Assembly: GCA_017303455.1 (NCBI GenBank)
Contig: JAFLBM010000008.1
Location: forward strand, 1-40,587
Source: Chitinophagales bacterium
GTDB taxonomy: Bacteria; Bacteroidota; Bacteroidia; Chitinophagales; Chitinophagaceae
Length of the DNA stretch: 40,587 bases
Reading direction: 5' to 3'
The first letter of the stretch is position 1; every line of letters begins with the position of its first letter. Both the position numbers and the translations under genes were made by a program. Below the pieces are notes generated by a model. That model was not told the origin of the DNA, did no database searches, and worked only from the letters and a program-made list of their open reading frames with translations. Below are positions 25,635-33,790 of the stretch, in pieces.

Positions 25635-27029
25635 ATGCTTAATAAAAAATTGATCTTTTTTCTTGCCTGTTGCTTGATGATCGCCACTCCTGTGCTTGCA
25701 CAGAAGCAGGTATTTGACCTGGCTACTTATACAGCACCAAAAGGATGGAGTAAAAAAGCTACTTCTCAAACGATGCAGCTTATCAAACAGAATGCTGCTA
25801 CCGGGGCTTTCTGCGTTATCACACTCTATAAGGCCATTGATGCAGCCAATACGCCAAAAGAAAATTTTGACGACTCCTGGACAACATTGGTAAAGGAGTT
25901 GGTGACTGTTTCTACTGAACCGGAAATGCAACCGGCTGTTACAGAAAATGGCTGGGAAGTACAGAGTGGTTATGCTCCTTTTGAAAATGATGGCAACAAA
26001 GGTATTGCCTTATTGGTCTCCTCATCAGGCTATAACAAATTGGTGAATATCCTGATCATGACAAACACAGATGCCTACGAAGCTGAAATGACAAAATTTC
26101 TTGAATCGGTAGATCTAAAAACACCTGTTGCTGCTAAAAAACCTGTGATAAAAAAAATGGAACAGCCTGTAAAACCACAGGCAGTTGTAACCGGCCAATT
26201 TGCTTTCAACACAACCAATTTTGATGACGGGTGGACGGCTGTTGAACAACCGGACTGGGTGGAAGTAACTAAAGGGAGTATCAAGGTACTGCTGCACTAT
26301 CCTAAAGAAGGAACGATATTTCCGGCAGACCCGGAACCGTTGACCAATGCTGCATGGAATATTTTAGTTGCACCCCGCTACAGTAATCTTAAAAACTATA
26401 AGACGGCCTACATCAGTACTTACAACAGGCCCTACCTGGGTATGGGATACCTGACAGAGAACAGTACCGGAAAAGAAGTATTTGTTTTACTGTTCCGCCA
26501 GGGTGAAAGCGGTTGGATTGAGTTTATAACTCCGGATAAAAACAGTTTTATACAACAATTTAAAATAGACCCGGAAACCGTACAATGGGATACTGATAGT
26601 GACCTGATGAATCCTTTATCATTTATGAAAACGTACAACAAGTTTGCCGTGGCCGCTTCTGACTTCAAAGGAAAATGGACAAGTGATTTTACGGGGATAC
26701 AGCAAATGTACCATGTCTATTCAGGCAATTATGCCGGAATGAATATGCACCAGAGCAGCATCCTTTTTGACTTTAAAAGTGGCAACTCCTACTATTGGAA
26801 ACTGGTGGCTGTTAACGGCATGGTGGGTAATATGAAATTTGACCAGGTGGAATCAACCGGTACTTTCAGCGTACCAAACAACTGGCAGCTGCACTGTTCC
26901 AAAATCGAAAAAAAACCAAAGTTGTATCACGCCTTCTGGTCCTGCATAAAAGGAGCAAGGATCCTTAACCTGCTGGACGCCGAATACCCTGGCTCAGGAA
27001 TTTATACCCAATACGGTTTAGCCAAATAA
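25635..27029 (+). CDS. Three-part exported protein, paralogue 2
   Basis: A 464-residue tandem paralogue of the preceding protein. Signal peptide 1-22 (ends PVLAQKQ). The three regions are recognisable as FDLATYTAPKGWSKKA, then TTNFDDGWTAVEQPDWVEV, then DFKGKWTSDFTGIQQMYHVY, with NAFFSCIKGARIL of paralogue 1 appearing here as HAFWSCIKGARIL. It is clearly closer to paralogue 1 than to the pair at 37.6-40.3 kb. It lies 55 bases downstream of paralogue 1 with no operator module between, so they are probably co-transcribed after a tandem duplication. Confidence 0.75.
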   Translation: MLNKKLIFFLACCLMIATPVLAQKQVFDLATYTAPKGWSKKATSQTMQLIKQNAATGAFCVITLYKAIDAANTPKENFDDSWTTLVKELVTVSTEPEMQPAVTENGWEVQSGYAPFENDGNKGIALLVSSSGYNKLVNILIMTNTDAYEAEMTKFLESVDLKTPVAAKKPVIKKMEQPVKPQAVVTGQFAFNTTNFDDGWTAVEQPDWVEVTKGSIKVLLHYPKEGTIFPADPEPLTNAAWNILVAPRYSNLKNYKTAYISTYNRPYLGMGYLTENSTGKEVFVLLFRQGESGWIEFITPDKNSFIQQFKIDPETVQWDTDSDLMNPLSFMKTYNKFAVAASDFKGKWTSDFTGIQQMYHVYSGNYAGMNMHQSSILFDFKSGNSYYWKLVAVNGMVGNMKFDQVESTGTFSVPNNWQLHCSKIEKKPKLYHAFWSCIKGARILNLLDAEYPGSGIYTQYGLAK

Positions 27030-27051
27030 TCATCACTCTAAAATCAAAATT

Positions 27052-27552
27052 ATGCGTACACTTATTCTTGCACTCTTAATTTTTCCAATGGTGGGTATAG
27101 GACAAACCTATATCAAATTAACCGATGCCTCCGGCCAGCAAATAAAAGGAGATGCCACAACCAAGGGATTTGAAAAAAGTATTATCGTTTTATCTTTTGC
27201 CCCATCCGGAAAAAATAATTCACAACTTTCTTTCAGCATGAATGTTACCGGTGCCTCTGCTGACTTAAAAAGAGCCATGGGTAACGGGAGTTTGTTGCCG
27301 AATGGCACTTTAACTGTAACACAACCAGGAGGTGCAGGCACCACTATCAGTTACACCATTAAAATGGAGAATATCAAGGTAAATGCCTGTTCCGAGTCAA
27401 TGGGTTGTAATGGAGTCATGACCACCACTACAGTTATCACGGCTGCACGGATCGGCTGGACCTATTATCAAACCGATAATACCGGGAAAACAAGTGTTTC
27501 CCGTAAATATGGTTTCGATAATGAGTCAGGTAAAGAATGGACCAACTTTTGA
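27052..27552 (+). CDS. Exported Hcp-like (type VI secretion tube) protein
   Basis: A 166-residue protein with a signal peptide (1-17, ends VGIGQ) followed by what looks like the Hcp fold, the ring-forming tail-tube protein of type VI secretion. The resemblance rests on IKGDATTKGFEKSIIVLSF near the start of the mature part, ADLKRAMGNGSLLPNGTLTV, the typical YTIKMENIKVNAC, and the closing strand AARIGWTYYQTDNTGK. Cytosolic Hcp proteins have no Sec signal, so an exported version would assemble, if at all, in the periplasm or outside. No other type VI genes are visible. It is 22 bases behind paralogue 2, in the same operon, and convergent with the sheath-like gene. Confidence 0.7.
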   Translation: MRTLILALLIFPMVGIGQTYIKLTDASGQQIKGDATTKGFEKSIIVLSFAPSGKNNSQLSFSMNVTGASADLKRAMGNGSLLPNGTLTVTQPGGAGTTISYTIKMENIKVNACSESMGCNGVMTTTTVITAARIGWTYYQTDNTGKTSVSRKYGFDNESGKEWTNF

Positions 27553-27664
27553 TTCTTCTTGCCGGTCAACATCGTGTCTTTGTAAAGGTTTTGGTTGCAC
27601 CTTGCACAAACCAAGGGTTGGTTGGGTATATTACAAGGAATCTTGCGGGGACCAGTAAATGATA

Positions 27665-27706
27665 TATCACCATATTACCAGTGATAGTATTTCACTTAAG
27701 CTAAGT
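27665..27706. terminator. Candidate weak hairpins between convergent tail-like genes
   Basis: TATCAC (27665-27670) pairs with GTGATA (27681-27686) around a ten-base loop, and ACTTA-AGC-TAAGT follows at 27694-27706. Neither has a clear T-run. The 27553-27706 gap holds no gene that I can see; these stems may terminate the two convergent transcripts. Confidence 0.3.
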
Positions 27707-28147
27707 TTATAGCTGGCATTTTTTTTCAAAGACCAGTAAAGTAAACTCTGCAGGTTTTGCAATGGCTATACCTGCCTGTAAAATCATTCTTTTATTGGCA
27801 ATATCTGCTGAAGTCATTGTGCTGAAGTCCATTTTTACAAAATAAGCCTCCGATGCTTTATTTCCCATTAATTTCCCGTCCCTGAAATAACGGCTTAACA
27901 TATCTTCCGCAGCTGATCTTATTTGCATCCAGGTTGCCGCAGTATTAGGCCTGTTGACGTAAGATGCCATAATATTGTTCAGTTCAGCTTCTATGGCATC
28001 CTTAGTAGATACGGGCATAGCTGCCTTCCTGCTCAACAGGTTATTCTTCAATTTAGCTCTTACAGGAACAGAATCTTTAATGACCGGCTGCTGGGTCATT
28101 GCAGCAATTGAAAGAATCGAAAATATAATAAGCAACAGGAGTTTCAT
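27707..28147 (-). CDS. Exported protein with phage tail-sheath C-terminal-like domain
   Basis: A 146-residue protein with a signal peptide (1-19, MKLLLLIIFSILSIAAMTQQ). The mature part resembles the C-terminal domain of contractile tail-sheath proteins: EAELNNIMASYVNRPNTAATW, where sheaths have a phrase ending in a conserved Trp, then AEDMLSRYFRDGKLMG, SEAYFVKMDFSTMTSADI, and the last strands LQAGIAIAKPAEFTLLVFEK. In sheaths these strands mesh neighbouring subunits. The rest of a sheath is missing, and sheaths are cytosolic, so export is unexpected. Start 28147 gives a compact signal peptide; 28156 adds three residues. A palindromic operator lies between it and the divergent protease gene. 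Confidence 0.65.
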   Translation of the reverse strand: MKLLLLIIFSILSIAAMTQQPVIKDSVPVRAKLKNNLLSRKAAMPVSTKDAIEAELNNIMASYVNRPNTAATWMQIRSAAEDMLSRYFRDGKLMGNKASEAYFVKMDFSTMTSADIANKRMILQAGIAIAKPAEFTLLVFEKKCQL

Positions 28148-28172
28148 TGCATTCATTTATTATGTTATCCCA

Positions 28173-28250
28173 TAAAAATACTATTCTCCCCTTTAGGAAA
28201 ACTCCCCTTTTTGAGGGATTGTGCCAGCGGCTGGCTGCATGTACTTTTAT
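28173..28250. promoter_or_regulatory. Operator-promoter module (e), apparently bidirectional
   Basis: CTCCCCTTTTTGAGGGAT (28202-28219) is followed by TG, forming a TTG at its right edge, and 22 bases later by TACTTTTAT (28242-28250), serving the protease gene at 28268. On the minus strand, 21 bases from the other edge comes TATTTTTAT (28180 down to 28172), suitably placed for the sheath-like gene at 28147. A second CTCCCCTTT half-site starts 16 bases earlier at 28186. Confidence 0.65.
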
Positions 28251-28267
28251 CCTCTAAATAGTATACA

Positions 28268-29071
28268 ATGAAGAACATTGTTATCGCCACACTATTCCTG
28301 ATTATAGTACAATCCTGCAAAACAGTTCCTGTAACAGGCCGCAAGCAGCTTAACCTGGTACCTAACTCTATGATACAGGCAATGGCATTCTCGCAATATG
28401 ACTCGGTGGTAAAAGCCAGTCCTACCCTTTCCCAATACGATACCCGGGCTCAACTGGTGAGTAAAGTGGGCAGCAGGATACAATTGGCGGTAGAAACCTA
28501 CATGCTGCAGAACAATATGAGCAAAGACCTGAAGAATTTCAAATGGGAGTATAATACCATTGAAGAGAATATTGTAAATGCCTGGTGTATGCCCGGCGGT
28601 AAAGTAGTGGTGTATACAGGACTTTTGCCGGTTTCTCAAACGGAAGAAGGATTAGCTGTTGTGATGGGACATGAAATTGCTCATGCTATCGCCCGGCATG
28701 GTAATGAACGGATGAGCGAAGGATTACTGATCAATCTTGGTGGACTGGTGCTCGAGGAAGCACTGAAAGAAAAGAAACAGGAAACACAATTATTATTCCT
28801 GGGGCTCTATATGATAGGTTCCAATCTGGCATTGTCGCTGCCTAACAGCCGGATGCAGGAAAGTGAAGCGGATAAACTGGGATTAATATTTATGAGTATG
28901 GCTGGTTATAATCCCGAAGAAGCTGTACCATTCTGGCAACGAATGTCTGCGATCAATAAAGGGGTTAAAACGCCCCAATTTCTTTCCACCCACCCTTCTG
29001 ATGAAACCAGGATCAAAAAATTATCTGCATTGATACCGGAGATCAAAACAACCTATTATAAACCGCAATAA
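28268..29071 (+). CDS. M48-family metalloprotease, lipoprotein
   Basis: A 267-residue M48 zinc protease. The signal peptide ends in a lipobox (IVQSC, Cys17), so it is probably lipid-anchored in the envelope, as with LoiP/BepA-type quality-control proteases. The zinc motif is HEIAHAIARH with His135, Glu136 and His139, and the third ligand is Glu200 in ESEADKLG. The family start PVTGRKQLNLVPNSM is present. There is no TPR tail. It is convergent with the regulator RR2 gene (11-base gap) and divergent from the sheath-like gene, sharing operator module (e). Confidence 0.9.
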   Translation: MKNIVIATLFLIIVQSCKTVPVTGRKQLNLVPNSMIQAMAFSQYDSVVKASPTLSQYDTRAQLVSKVGSRIQLAVETYMLQNNMSKDLKNFKWEYNTIEENIVNAWCMPGGKVVVYTGLLPVSQTEEGLAVVMGHEIAHAIARHGNERMSEGLLINLGGLVLEEALKEKKQETQLLFLGLYMIGSNLALSLPNSRMQESEADKLGLIFMSMAGYNPEEAVPFWQRMSAINKGVKTPQFLSTHPSDETRIKKLSALIPEIKTTYYKPQ

Positions 29072-29081
29072 ATAGTTGTAG

Positions 29082-29696
29082 TTATATAAACTGAAGTTTC
29101 GTGGCATCCCTGATCAGTGATGCAGTATTCCTTACGCCAAACTTAGCCAGTAAATTCTTTCGATGTGTATCAATAGTTGTAGGACTTACAAAGAGTTTTT
29201 GTGCAATCTCATTATTGGTCAACCCTTCTGCGATCAGTTCCAGTACTTCTTTTTCCCGCCGGGTGAGCAGGATGGGATTCACATCTGCTTTAGTTAATAC
29301 CTGGGAAGCTTCGTCACTAAAGTATATTTTTCCTTTAATGACTACACTGATTGCTTCCATTAATTCTTCCTGTGTTGCATTCTTCAGCACATAACCGGAA
29401 GCCCCGCTATCCATCATCTTTTGAATAAAACTTTGCTGGTTGAATGTGCTGAGACCTATAATAAATACGGAAGGATATTTTTCCTTTACTTCCCTGCAAA
29501 GGTCAATACCGCTTTTATCCGGCAGGTTGATATCCATCAGGATAATATCCGGTTGCTGCCGCTGTAAAAAAGCCAGGCAGGAGGCTGCATTCATGGCATG
29601 ACCTGTCCATTCGATACCCTTTTCGTTCTGTAATAATGAACGGATACCTTCCACTACCATATAATGGTCATCGACGATAAAAACTTTTGTTGCCAT
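29082..29696 (-). CDS. NarL/LuxR-type response regulator (RR2)
   Basis: A 204-residue response regulator. Acidic pocket VFIVDDHYMVVEGI, phospho-acceptor Asp55 in DIILMDINLPDKSG, and the conserved Lys in GYVLKNATQEE. The C-terminal helix-turn-helix reads LTRREKEVLELIAEGL then NNEIAQKLFVSPTTIDTHRK. The ATG directly follows the TAA of the kinase (TAAATG), so they are one operon and RR2 is the cognate partner of HK2. Because HK1's kinase half is nearly the same as HK2's, RR2 may also serve HK1. RR2 and RR3 have closely similar recognition helices. Confidence 0.95.
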   Translation of the reverse strand: MATKVFIVDDHYMVVEGIRSLLQNEKGIEWTGHAMNAASCLAFLQRQQPDIILMDINLPDKSGIDLCREVKEKYPSVFIIGLSTFNQQSFIQKMMDSGASGYVLKNATQEELMEAISVVIKGKIYFSDEASQVLTKADVNPILLTRREKEVLELIAEGLTNNEIAQKLFVSPTTIDTHRKNLLAKFGVRNTASLIRDATKLQFI

Positions 29697-31652
29697 TTAT
29701 ATATTTAATTCAATGTGAACAGATGTACCTTTCCCCGGCTCTGACTGTATGTCCAGTCTCCCTTTCAGGTATTCGAGCCGGCTCTGGATATTGCTCCAGC
29801 CAATTCCTTTTGCCTGCTGTAAAAGTACCGGATTAAATCCGACTCCGTCGTCCTCTACGGTAATTGATATTATTTCATTGGTCTTACTTACCTGTACAAT
29901 GGCAGTTTTAGCAGCAGCATGTTTCATGGTATTATTGATCAGTTCCTGGACGATCCTGTAAATGGTGATAGCTGTAGTATGCTCCACCTTTGCTCCTTCC
30001 ATTCCTATCGACTGGTAATTTACCCGCAAAGCACCGGACTGGTTAATATCGTTACAAAAATCTTTCAGTGCAGTATCCAGGCCAAATTTCACCAGTGCCT
30101 CCGGCATCATATTGTGTGCAACTCTCCTCATTTCCCGGATAGAGCTGTCCAGCATATCCATTCCCCTTTCGAAAGCCTGGGCATTTTCAGGTGTCATCAC
30201 TAAACTTCCTTTCATTGTTTGAAAAGAATATTTAATACCGGAGAGCATTCCCCCTAATCCATCATGCAAATCCTTAGCCAGGCGGGTTCGTTCTTGTTCT
30301 TCTCCCTTTAATACTGCTTCTGTAGCCATCAGCTGCTTTTCGGTTTCCAGTTCACTGATGCGTTGCTGTTGTAATTTCTGCTTCTGTTTGTAGTTACGGT
30401 AAGAAAGCAATGAAATGATCAGCAGCGTAGCCGCTGCCCCGATAAGAATATAGTTAAGTGTGTTTTTTTGGCGGATAGTTAATTTTTGTAATTGCCGCTC
30501 CACTTCCAGCTCCTTGATCTGGCTTTCCTTTTTCTCTGATTCATATTTTGCTTCCACCAGGGTAATGGTGGAACGGTTCTTCTCATTCAATACCGAATCG
30601 CTCAGCAACTCAAATTTCTTCCTGAAATCCAGTGCAGCATGAAGATCTCCTGTTTTCTCTGCAAGATCGGAGGCTTTAAAGTAGAGATCCTTCAACTCAT
30701 ATTTGGAACCGAGCTCCACCGCCAGCTTTATTCCTGCCTGAACAGTTGCCTGTGCCTGGCTATATTGTTTTGTTTTCAGGTACAGGTCTGTAATACCCAT
30801 GTAGGCATACATTTCATACTCGGGAGCTGATTTTTGCTTGGAAAGATCGATAACCTGCTTATAATATTGTTCTGCCTTGCCGGCCTGGCTTATAGCGCTG
30901 TAAACATCTGCAATGCCCTGCCATCCATCCAGTATCACTATATAATCATCCGTGGCCTGCCCGATTTGCTCAATTTCTTTATACCTGGCAAGGGCTTTAT
31001 CATAATCTTTAAGATAGAGCTCCGCAGTAGCAATATTGAAAGTGGAGGAAGAAATAGCATAATCATTCTTTAATTCCCTGGCCAGCAATAATGACTTCTC
31101 CGCATACTCCTTTCCTTTTTGATAGTCGCCCATATTAATGAAGATAGAGGCCAGGTTATTATTCGTGATCCGCTGCAGCCGTTTGTCACCAACTTCCTCT
31201 GCCAGCTTCTTCGCTTTTAAATAATTCTCCGCAGCCACCTGGAAGTCGGATAAGTATTGCCATTCACTCCCGTAATTGAGATAAGCGACGGAAAGGTCCC
31301 GCTTATCCCCCATTTCTTCGTACAATGCCAGCGCTTCCTTACACAAGGCAAGTGCCTCCCGGAATTTTCCCTGGTTGTTCAGGATAACGATATAGTGACT
31401 GGCATAAGCAGCCTGGCCTTTCCTGAAATCCAGTTCTTTTGAAAGTTCATACGCTTTGTTATAATAGAAAACAGCAGTATCCGGGTTATCCGTCTCAAAC
31501 AATTTGCCATACTGGTAGTACAATAAGGCCTTCGTGGTATCATTGCCGGATTTATAAAGAACTGCCCTCAGGCTGTCTGCTTCTGACTGCTGCGAAAAAG
31601 CAGGGAAGTAAGAAAAGAAAAGCAACGCAGCTAAAAAGCTAAATTTTCTCAT
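29697..31652 (-). CDS. TPR-containing sensor histidine kinase (HK2)
   Basis: A 651-residue sensor kinase with the plan of HK1: signal peptide (1-21, ends PAFSQQ), a periplasmic TPR array (about 35-350), coiled coil, one membrane helix (TLNYILIGAAATLLIISLL), then HisKA_3 with His463 in KDLHDGLGGMLSGIKYSF and HATPase (QELINNTMKHAAA, VEDDGVGFNPV). Start 31652 opens the signal peptide. The TPR half resembles HK3 (YYQYGKLFETDNPD and YIVILNNQGKF), while the kinase half is closest to HK1, so it looks like a mosaic. The gene is divergent from the metzincin gene, and module (f) lies between them. Confidence 0.94.
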   Translation of the reverse strand: MRKFSFLAALLFFSYFPAFSQQSEADSLRAVLYKSGNDTTKALLYYQYGKLFETDNPDTAVFYYNKAYELSKELDFRKGQAAYASHYIVILNNQGKFREALALCKEALALYEEMGDKRDLSVAYLNYGSEWQYLSDFQVAAENYLKAKKLAEEVGDKRLQRITNNNLASIFINMGDYQKGKEYAEKSLLLARELKNDYAISSSTFNIATAELYLKDYDKALARYKEIEQIGQATDDYIVILDGWQGIADVYSAISQAGKAEQYYKQVIDLSKQKSAPEYEMYAYMGITDLYLKTKQYSQAQATVQAGIKLAVELGSKYELKDLYFKASDLAEKTGDLHAALDFRKKFELLSDSVLNEKNRSTITLVEAKYESEKKESQIKELEVERQLQKLTIRQKNTLNYILIGAAATLLIISLLSYRNYKQKQKLQQQRISELETEKQLMATEAVLKGEEQERTRLAKDLHDGLGGMLSGIKYSFQTMKGSLVMTPENAQAFERGMDMLDSSIREMRRVAHNMMPEALVKFGLDTALKDFCNDINQSGALRVNYQSIGMEGAKVEHTTAITIYRIVQELINNTMKHAAAKTAIVQVSKTNEIISITVEDDGVGFNPVLLQQAKGIGWSNIQSRLEYLKGRLDIQSEPGKGTSVHIELNI

Positions 31653-31712
31653 ATAGTAAAATAAAAGATTACCGGCAGATAACAAAATAAGGCCTTACCC
31701 CGGCAGCCGCCT

Positions 31713-31733
31713 CTCCCCCTTTTCCATGATTTT
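31713..31733. promoter_or_regulatory. Upstream satellite site, copy 2
   Basis: Identical over 21 bases to 13332-13352 (starts CTCCCCCTTTTCCATGAT) and again 37 bases before the start of the main palindrome. A further half-site ATCCTGTT follows at 31734, 16 bases before that palindrome. Confidence 0.6.
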
Positions 31734-31749
31734 ATCCTGTTCCCGGTTT

Positions 31750-31798
31750 ATCCTGTTTTTAAGGGATTGCCGCAGACCGAACCAAGACTCATTTTTAC
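31750..31798 (+). promoter_or_regulatory. Operator-promoter module (f)
   Basis: ATCCTGTTTTTAAGGGAT (31750-31767) followed by TG so that TTG overlaps its edge, 22 bases, then CATTTTTAC (31790-31798). It lies 63 bases before the ATG of the metzincin gene at 31831. I use this copy as the reference form. Confidence 0.72.
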
Positions 31799-31830
31799 TG
31801 TATCAAAAATCGTTTACTAAAAACTCAATC

Positions 31831-33156
31831 ATGAAAAAGAAAATTTTCGCTGCTGCGGCCCTTTTTGCTGTATTAACTGTATCAGCACAGCCGGGTGTAA
31901 TCCAGCCAAACAGGAAGATAAAAGAAACCAACCCTGCGGTTATACAAACTATTAAAACGATTCCGGTAAAAACAATGTATGATTTTAGTACTATTAAGAT
32001 CTGTACGGATATTGTTTTTCCGGTAGGCAACCTTCCTGAACGGGATTTTTCAGCCGTAAAAACTCCCCCGAGGATCAATAGTGATGGGAGTGTGTCACAA
32101 GTGGGTGTCTCCCGCCAGCCTCTTGCCGGTGAAACGAATAAAATGTGGAATCCCGGTCAGACGCTGACAGTTTTTCTAGATCCGGCCGGCAGCACTGAAT
32201 TTATCAGAAGCAAAGTCAGGTTCTTTGCCCAGCAATGGGAGAACCATGCTAATATTAAATTTCAATTTGTAAATACTATTAACGCAGCCCAGATAAAAGT
32301 AAGTTTTGTTAATAATGGCAAAAGCTGGTCAATGGTAGGAAAAGATATCCTATTCAATCCTTTCGGCGCATTTACTATGAATTTGGGATGGTTAACTGAT
32401 CGTACCCCCGATGAGGAATTCAGAAGAGTGGTAGAACATGAGTTTGGACATGCCCTTGGTTTTATTCATGAACATCAATCCCCCGCAGCTAATATTGCAT
32501 GGGATAAGGAAAAGGTATATGCTTACTTTGCCGGAGAACCTAATAAATGGAGCAGGGCGGATGTTGATATCAACCTCTTCAATAAATATTCCCGGACCAG
32601 TACCAATTTTTCTGCCTATGACCGTTTTTCAATCATGCATTATTCCTTTCCTGCTGAATTAACTACCGACGGAAGTGCAATGCCCATGAACACTGATTTC
32701 TCTCCTACAGATAAGCAGTATGCCCGTTTGATCTATCCCTTTCCTCCAACCCCTTCCAACGCTACCGGAACGCTGAGAACCGGGGATGATTGTGATATGG
32801 TTGATTTTGTTGTGGAATACGGAGTTGTGGCCAGCGACAGAATTGAATTTAAAATGCAATTTGGCAGGATGGATAATAAAACGGTGACCTGGTGGAAGCA
32901 AATCGGTATTCCTCTTACAAATAATACAGAAACTTTAGTGGCTATCCAGAATCATTCCCTGATCCCTGCTGAAAATAACCCGGTGGCATCGGTGCAGGTT
33001 CCGGTCAGCCAGATCAATACTAATAAAGGAATTAGTTTCTCGAAAGCCAAACTACTGGGCGTTCATACCCCATTAGGCTTTAAATGGAATGTGCTTCCTG
33101 CTCTGAAAGGCGGATGCCGTGTAACACTAACCTGGAAGAAGGATAGTTGCCTATAA
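31831..33156 (+). CDS. Exported metzincin zinc protease (astacin-like)
   Basis: A 441-residue exported protease. Signal peptide 1-19 (ends LTVSAQ). After a propeptide-like region of about 100 residues comes the catalytic domain, with the metzincin zinc site HEFGHALGFIHEH (His203, Glu204, His207, His213) and the Met-turn SIMHYSF (Met269, with Tyr271 as in astacins). PTDKQYARLIYPFP closes the domain. The last 110 residues form a beta-rich C-terminal domain without a sorting signal that I can recognise. Start 31831 is the ATG before the signal peptide. It is divergent from HK2 and convergent with RR3, so it is probably a single-gene unit under module (f). Confidence 0.88.
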   Translation: MKKKIFAAAALFAVLTVSAQPGVIQPNRKIKETNPAVIQTIKTIPVKTMYDFSTIKICTDIVFPVGNLPERDFSAVKTPPRINSDGSVSQVGVSRQPLAGETNKMWNPGQTLTVFLDPAGSTEFIRSKVRFFAQQWENHANIKFQFVNTINAAQIKVSFVNNGKSWSMVGKDILFNPFGAFTMNLGWLTDRTPDEEFRRVVEHEFGHALGFIHEHQSPAANIAWDKEKVYAYFAGEPNKWSRADVDINLFNKYSRTSTNFSAYDRFSIMHYSFPAELTTDGSAMPMNTDFSPTDKQYARLIYPFPPTPSNATGTLRTGDDCDMVDFVVEYGVVASDRIEFKMQFGRMDNKTVTWWKQIGIPLTNNTETLVAIQNHSLIPAENNPVASVQVPVSQINTNKGISFSKAKLLGVHTPLGFKWNVLPALKGGCRVTLTWKKDSCL

Positions 33157-33166
33157 GAAACATAAG

Positions 33167-33790
33167 CTAAACCATGTTATGCTTTGCAGCCAGTTTGATC
33201 AAACTGGCTGTATTATTTACAGCAAATTTGGTAAGCAGGTTCTTCCGATGGCTGTCAACAGTATGAAGACTGATAAACAATTTTGCCGCTATCTGGGGAT
33301 TGGTAAACCCATCAGCTATCAACTGGAGTACTTCCTTTTCACGGCTGCTGAGAATGGGCGCTGAATTTAATTCCACTTTATCTGCCGCTGATAAATTAAT
33401 ATCAAGGCTCATATACAATTTTCCTTCAAATACACTTAGTATAGCTTCTTCAATTTCTTCTCTGGATGCACTTTTCACTAAATACCCTGAAGCCCCGCTT
33501 TGTATCATCTGCGAGATATAACTGCGTTCCTTAAAAGTGCTCATTGCCACCACCCTGACAGCCGGGAACTCTTTCCTGATCTTTACCGTCAGTTCAATAC
33601 CGCTGACTTCAGGCATATTGATATCGGTAATAACGATATCAGGGCTGGTTTCTTTTATTCTTTCAATAGCTTCATATGCATTCGGGGCGGTGCCTGTAAT
33701 TTCCACAAAACTGATTTGCAGCAGCATGGAACGCATACCTTCCAGCACCATCGGGTGGTCGTCCACCACCAGTACTTTGATCTTATTCAT
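33167..33790 (-). CDS. NarL/LuxR-type response regulator (RR3)
   Basis: A 207-residue response regulator. Acidic pocket VLVVDDHPMVLEGM, phospho-acceptor Asp56 in DIVITDINMPEVSG, and Lys in GYLVKSASREE. The helix-turn-helix reads LSSREKEVLQLIADGF then NPQIAAKLFISLHTVDSHRK. The start ATGAATAA overlaps the stop of the HK3 gene by eight bases, so the pair is translationally coupled. A longer start at 33799 adds only three residues. Confidence 0.95.
   Translation of the reverse strand: MNKIKVLVVDDHPMVLEGMRSMLLQISFVEITGTAPNAYEAIERIKETSPDIVITDINMPEVSGIELTVKIRKEFPAVRVVAMSTFKERSYISQMIQSGASGYLVKSASREEIEEAILSVFEGKLYMSLDINLSAADKVELNSAPILSSREKEVLQLIADGFTNPQIAAKLFISLHTVDSHRKNLLTKFAVNNTASLIKLAAKHNMV

Noticed and set aside
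27052..28147. A working type VI or phage-like injection system
   Set aside because: Only two tail-like domains are present, both with signal peptides; no baseplate, spike, ClpV-like ATPase or membrane-complex gene is seen.
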